Shown: positions 6,466 through 7,286 of the stretch, in pieces | Position numbering within the stretch: the first letter of the stretch is position 1 | Layout of the letters: each line of letters starts with the position of its first letter | Source of the DNA: Burkholderiales bacterium | GTDB lineage: Bacteria; Pseudomonadota; Gammaproteobacteria; Burkholderiales; Burkholderiaceae_C | Length of the DNA stretch: 7,286 nucleotides | Direction of reading: 5' to 3' | Assembly: GCA_013205525.1 (NCBI GenBank) | Contig: JABMMR010000110.1 | Coordinates: forward strand, 1-7,286 | Notes under the pieces: generated by a model | Seen by the model: the letters and a program-made list of their open reading frames with translations, nothing else | What the model was told of the DNA's origin: nothing | The model's database searches: none | Program-made: the position numbers and the translations under genes

Positions 6466-7285
6466 CAACAGAACCACCGAAGTGATCGGCATCGCCAGCG
6501 GCAAAGGCGGGGTGGGCAAAACCACCGTTTCGATCAACTTGGCCGTGTCCTTGGCGCAACGCGGTCATGACGTCATGTTGTTTGACGCCGACTTAGGTTT
6601 GGCGAACGCCCAAATCGCTTTGGGTGTGCGTGCCGAATACAACCTCAGCCATTTTTTGGCGGGCGAAAAGACGCTGAAAGAAATCACCATCACCACCCGT
6701 CAAGGCATTCAACTGATTCCAGGCGCCTCAGGGGTGCAGGAGTTGGCGGCTTTAAGCCATTTGCAAGCTGCCAGCATCGTGCAGGCGTTCAGCAATTTGG
6801 GTGAAAACATCGATTACCTTATCGTCGATGTCGCCGCCGGTCTCTCGCCGACGGTGCTGGCATTTTTGGCGGCTTGTAAACGCCGCTTCATTGTGGTGCA
6901 AGACGACCCATCTTCTATTGCTGACGCTTACGGCACCATCAAAGTGCTGACGCAAGAGATGAAGTTGGATGAAATTTATCTGGTGCCCAATTTGGTCGAT
7001 ACCCAAACCCAGGGCTGGAAGCTCTACCAGCGCTTAAACGACGTGTGTGTGCGTTTTCTGGGTGAATCTATTCATTACTTGACCTCCATCGAAAACGATG
7101 AAATGGTCTTGGCTGCCTTGAAAAAATACCAATCGGTGATGGAGTTGGCGCCTGGTACGGCCGCTGCCCGCGATTTCCGCCGCTTGGCCGAGTTGTCTAC
7201 CCAGTTGCGTCCCATCGACCATCCGTCGGGTGGCCTGCAGTTTTTCATGGAGCGCTTGCTGCAAAGCAATGCGAAAAGTACATGA
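6458..7285 (+). CDS. flhG: Flagellar number regulator FlhG (FleN/YlxH, MinD-type ATPase)
   Basis: FlhG is a MinD/ParA-type ATPase that limits flagellar number, acting against FlhF and, in Pseudomonas (FleN), on the sigma-54 activator FleQ. The 275-residue product has the deviant Walker A GKGGVGKTT (15-23, with the signature Lys 16), the switch I segment DADLGLAN (43-50) and a Walker B-like YLIVDVAAGLS (120-130) with Asp 124. The end GGLQFFMERLLQ (258-269) matches the FleN C-terminus, probably the amphipathic membrane-targeting helix. The length equals typical FleN. The N-terminus before Walker A is only about 14 residues and lacks the DQAxxLR helix with which Bacillus-type FlhG stimulates FlhF GTPase. 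Walker B has Val where many homologues have Thr (DTAAG to DVAAG). The gene overlaps flhF by 8 bases, and its TGA overlaps an ATG that may start the next gene. Confidence 0.96.
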   Translation: MSNNRTTEVIGIASGKGGVGKTTVSINLAVSLAQRGHDVMLFDADLGLANAQIALGVRAEYNLSHFLAGEKTLKEITITTRQGIQLIPGASGVQELAALSHLQAASIVQAFSNLGENIDYLIVDVAAGLSPTVLAFLAACKRRFIVVQDDPSSIADAYGTIKVLTQEMKLDEIYLVPNLVDTQTQGWKLYQRLNDVCVRFLGESIHYLTSIENDEMVLAALKKYQSVMELAPGTAAARDFRRLAELSTQLRPIDHPSGGLQFFMERLLQSNAKST

Positions 7286-7286
7286 G
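7282..7286 (+). CDS. Possible start of the next gene (partial, identity unknown)
   Basis: An ATG at 7282-7284 overlaps the flhG TGA (7283-7285) in the ATGA arrangement typical of coupled genes, and only five bases remain in the window. In many flagellar operons fliA (sigma-28) follows flhG, so that is the first guess, but nothing in the sequence shows it. There is no strong ribosome binding site upstream. Confidence 0.3.

Overview
The window is a compact chromosomal flagellar block from a Gram-negative bacterium, most likely a betaproteobacterium of the order Burkholderiales, possibly Comamonadaceae. That placement is inferred from the protein sequences, the moderate-to-high GC, the preference for TTG leucine codons and the pairing of FlhF with FlhG. 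It was not tested against a database. No mobile element, CRISPR array, RNA gene or foreign-looking segment was seen, and coding density is very high.

Layout: two operons diverge from a 203-bp intergenic region at 2713-2915. Leftward (minus strand) run fliK (hook-length control), fliL (basal-body/stator-associated membrane protein) and the first 127 codons of fliM (C-ring switch protein), which leaves the window at base 1. Rightward (plus strand) run flhA (export gate), flhF (SRP-type GTPase) and flhG (MinD-type ATPase). The flhG stop overlaps an ATG that may start a further gene at the right edge.

The most informative part is the shared intergenic region. It carries a full match to the sigma-54 (RpoN) -24/-12 consensus facing flhA, and a near match with the same spacing facing fliK. 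Both operons may therefore be RpoN-dependent and switched on by an enhancer-binding activator of the FleQ/FlrC type. A cluster of TTGA motifs and a small GNRA-loop hairpin lie in the predicted flhA leader.

Together the genes cover export (FlhA), the hook-length switch (FliK), rotor and stator function (FliM, FliL), and placement and number of flagella (FlhF, FlhG). FlhF-FlhG plus sigma-54 control suggests a polar flagellum. I see no undescribed system here. The main oddities are divergent GTPase motifs in FlhF, the lack of an FlhF-activating N-terminal helix in FlhG, an altered CheY-binding peptide in FliM, and flhA sitting at an operon head without flhB.
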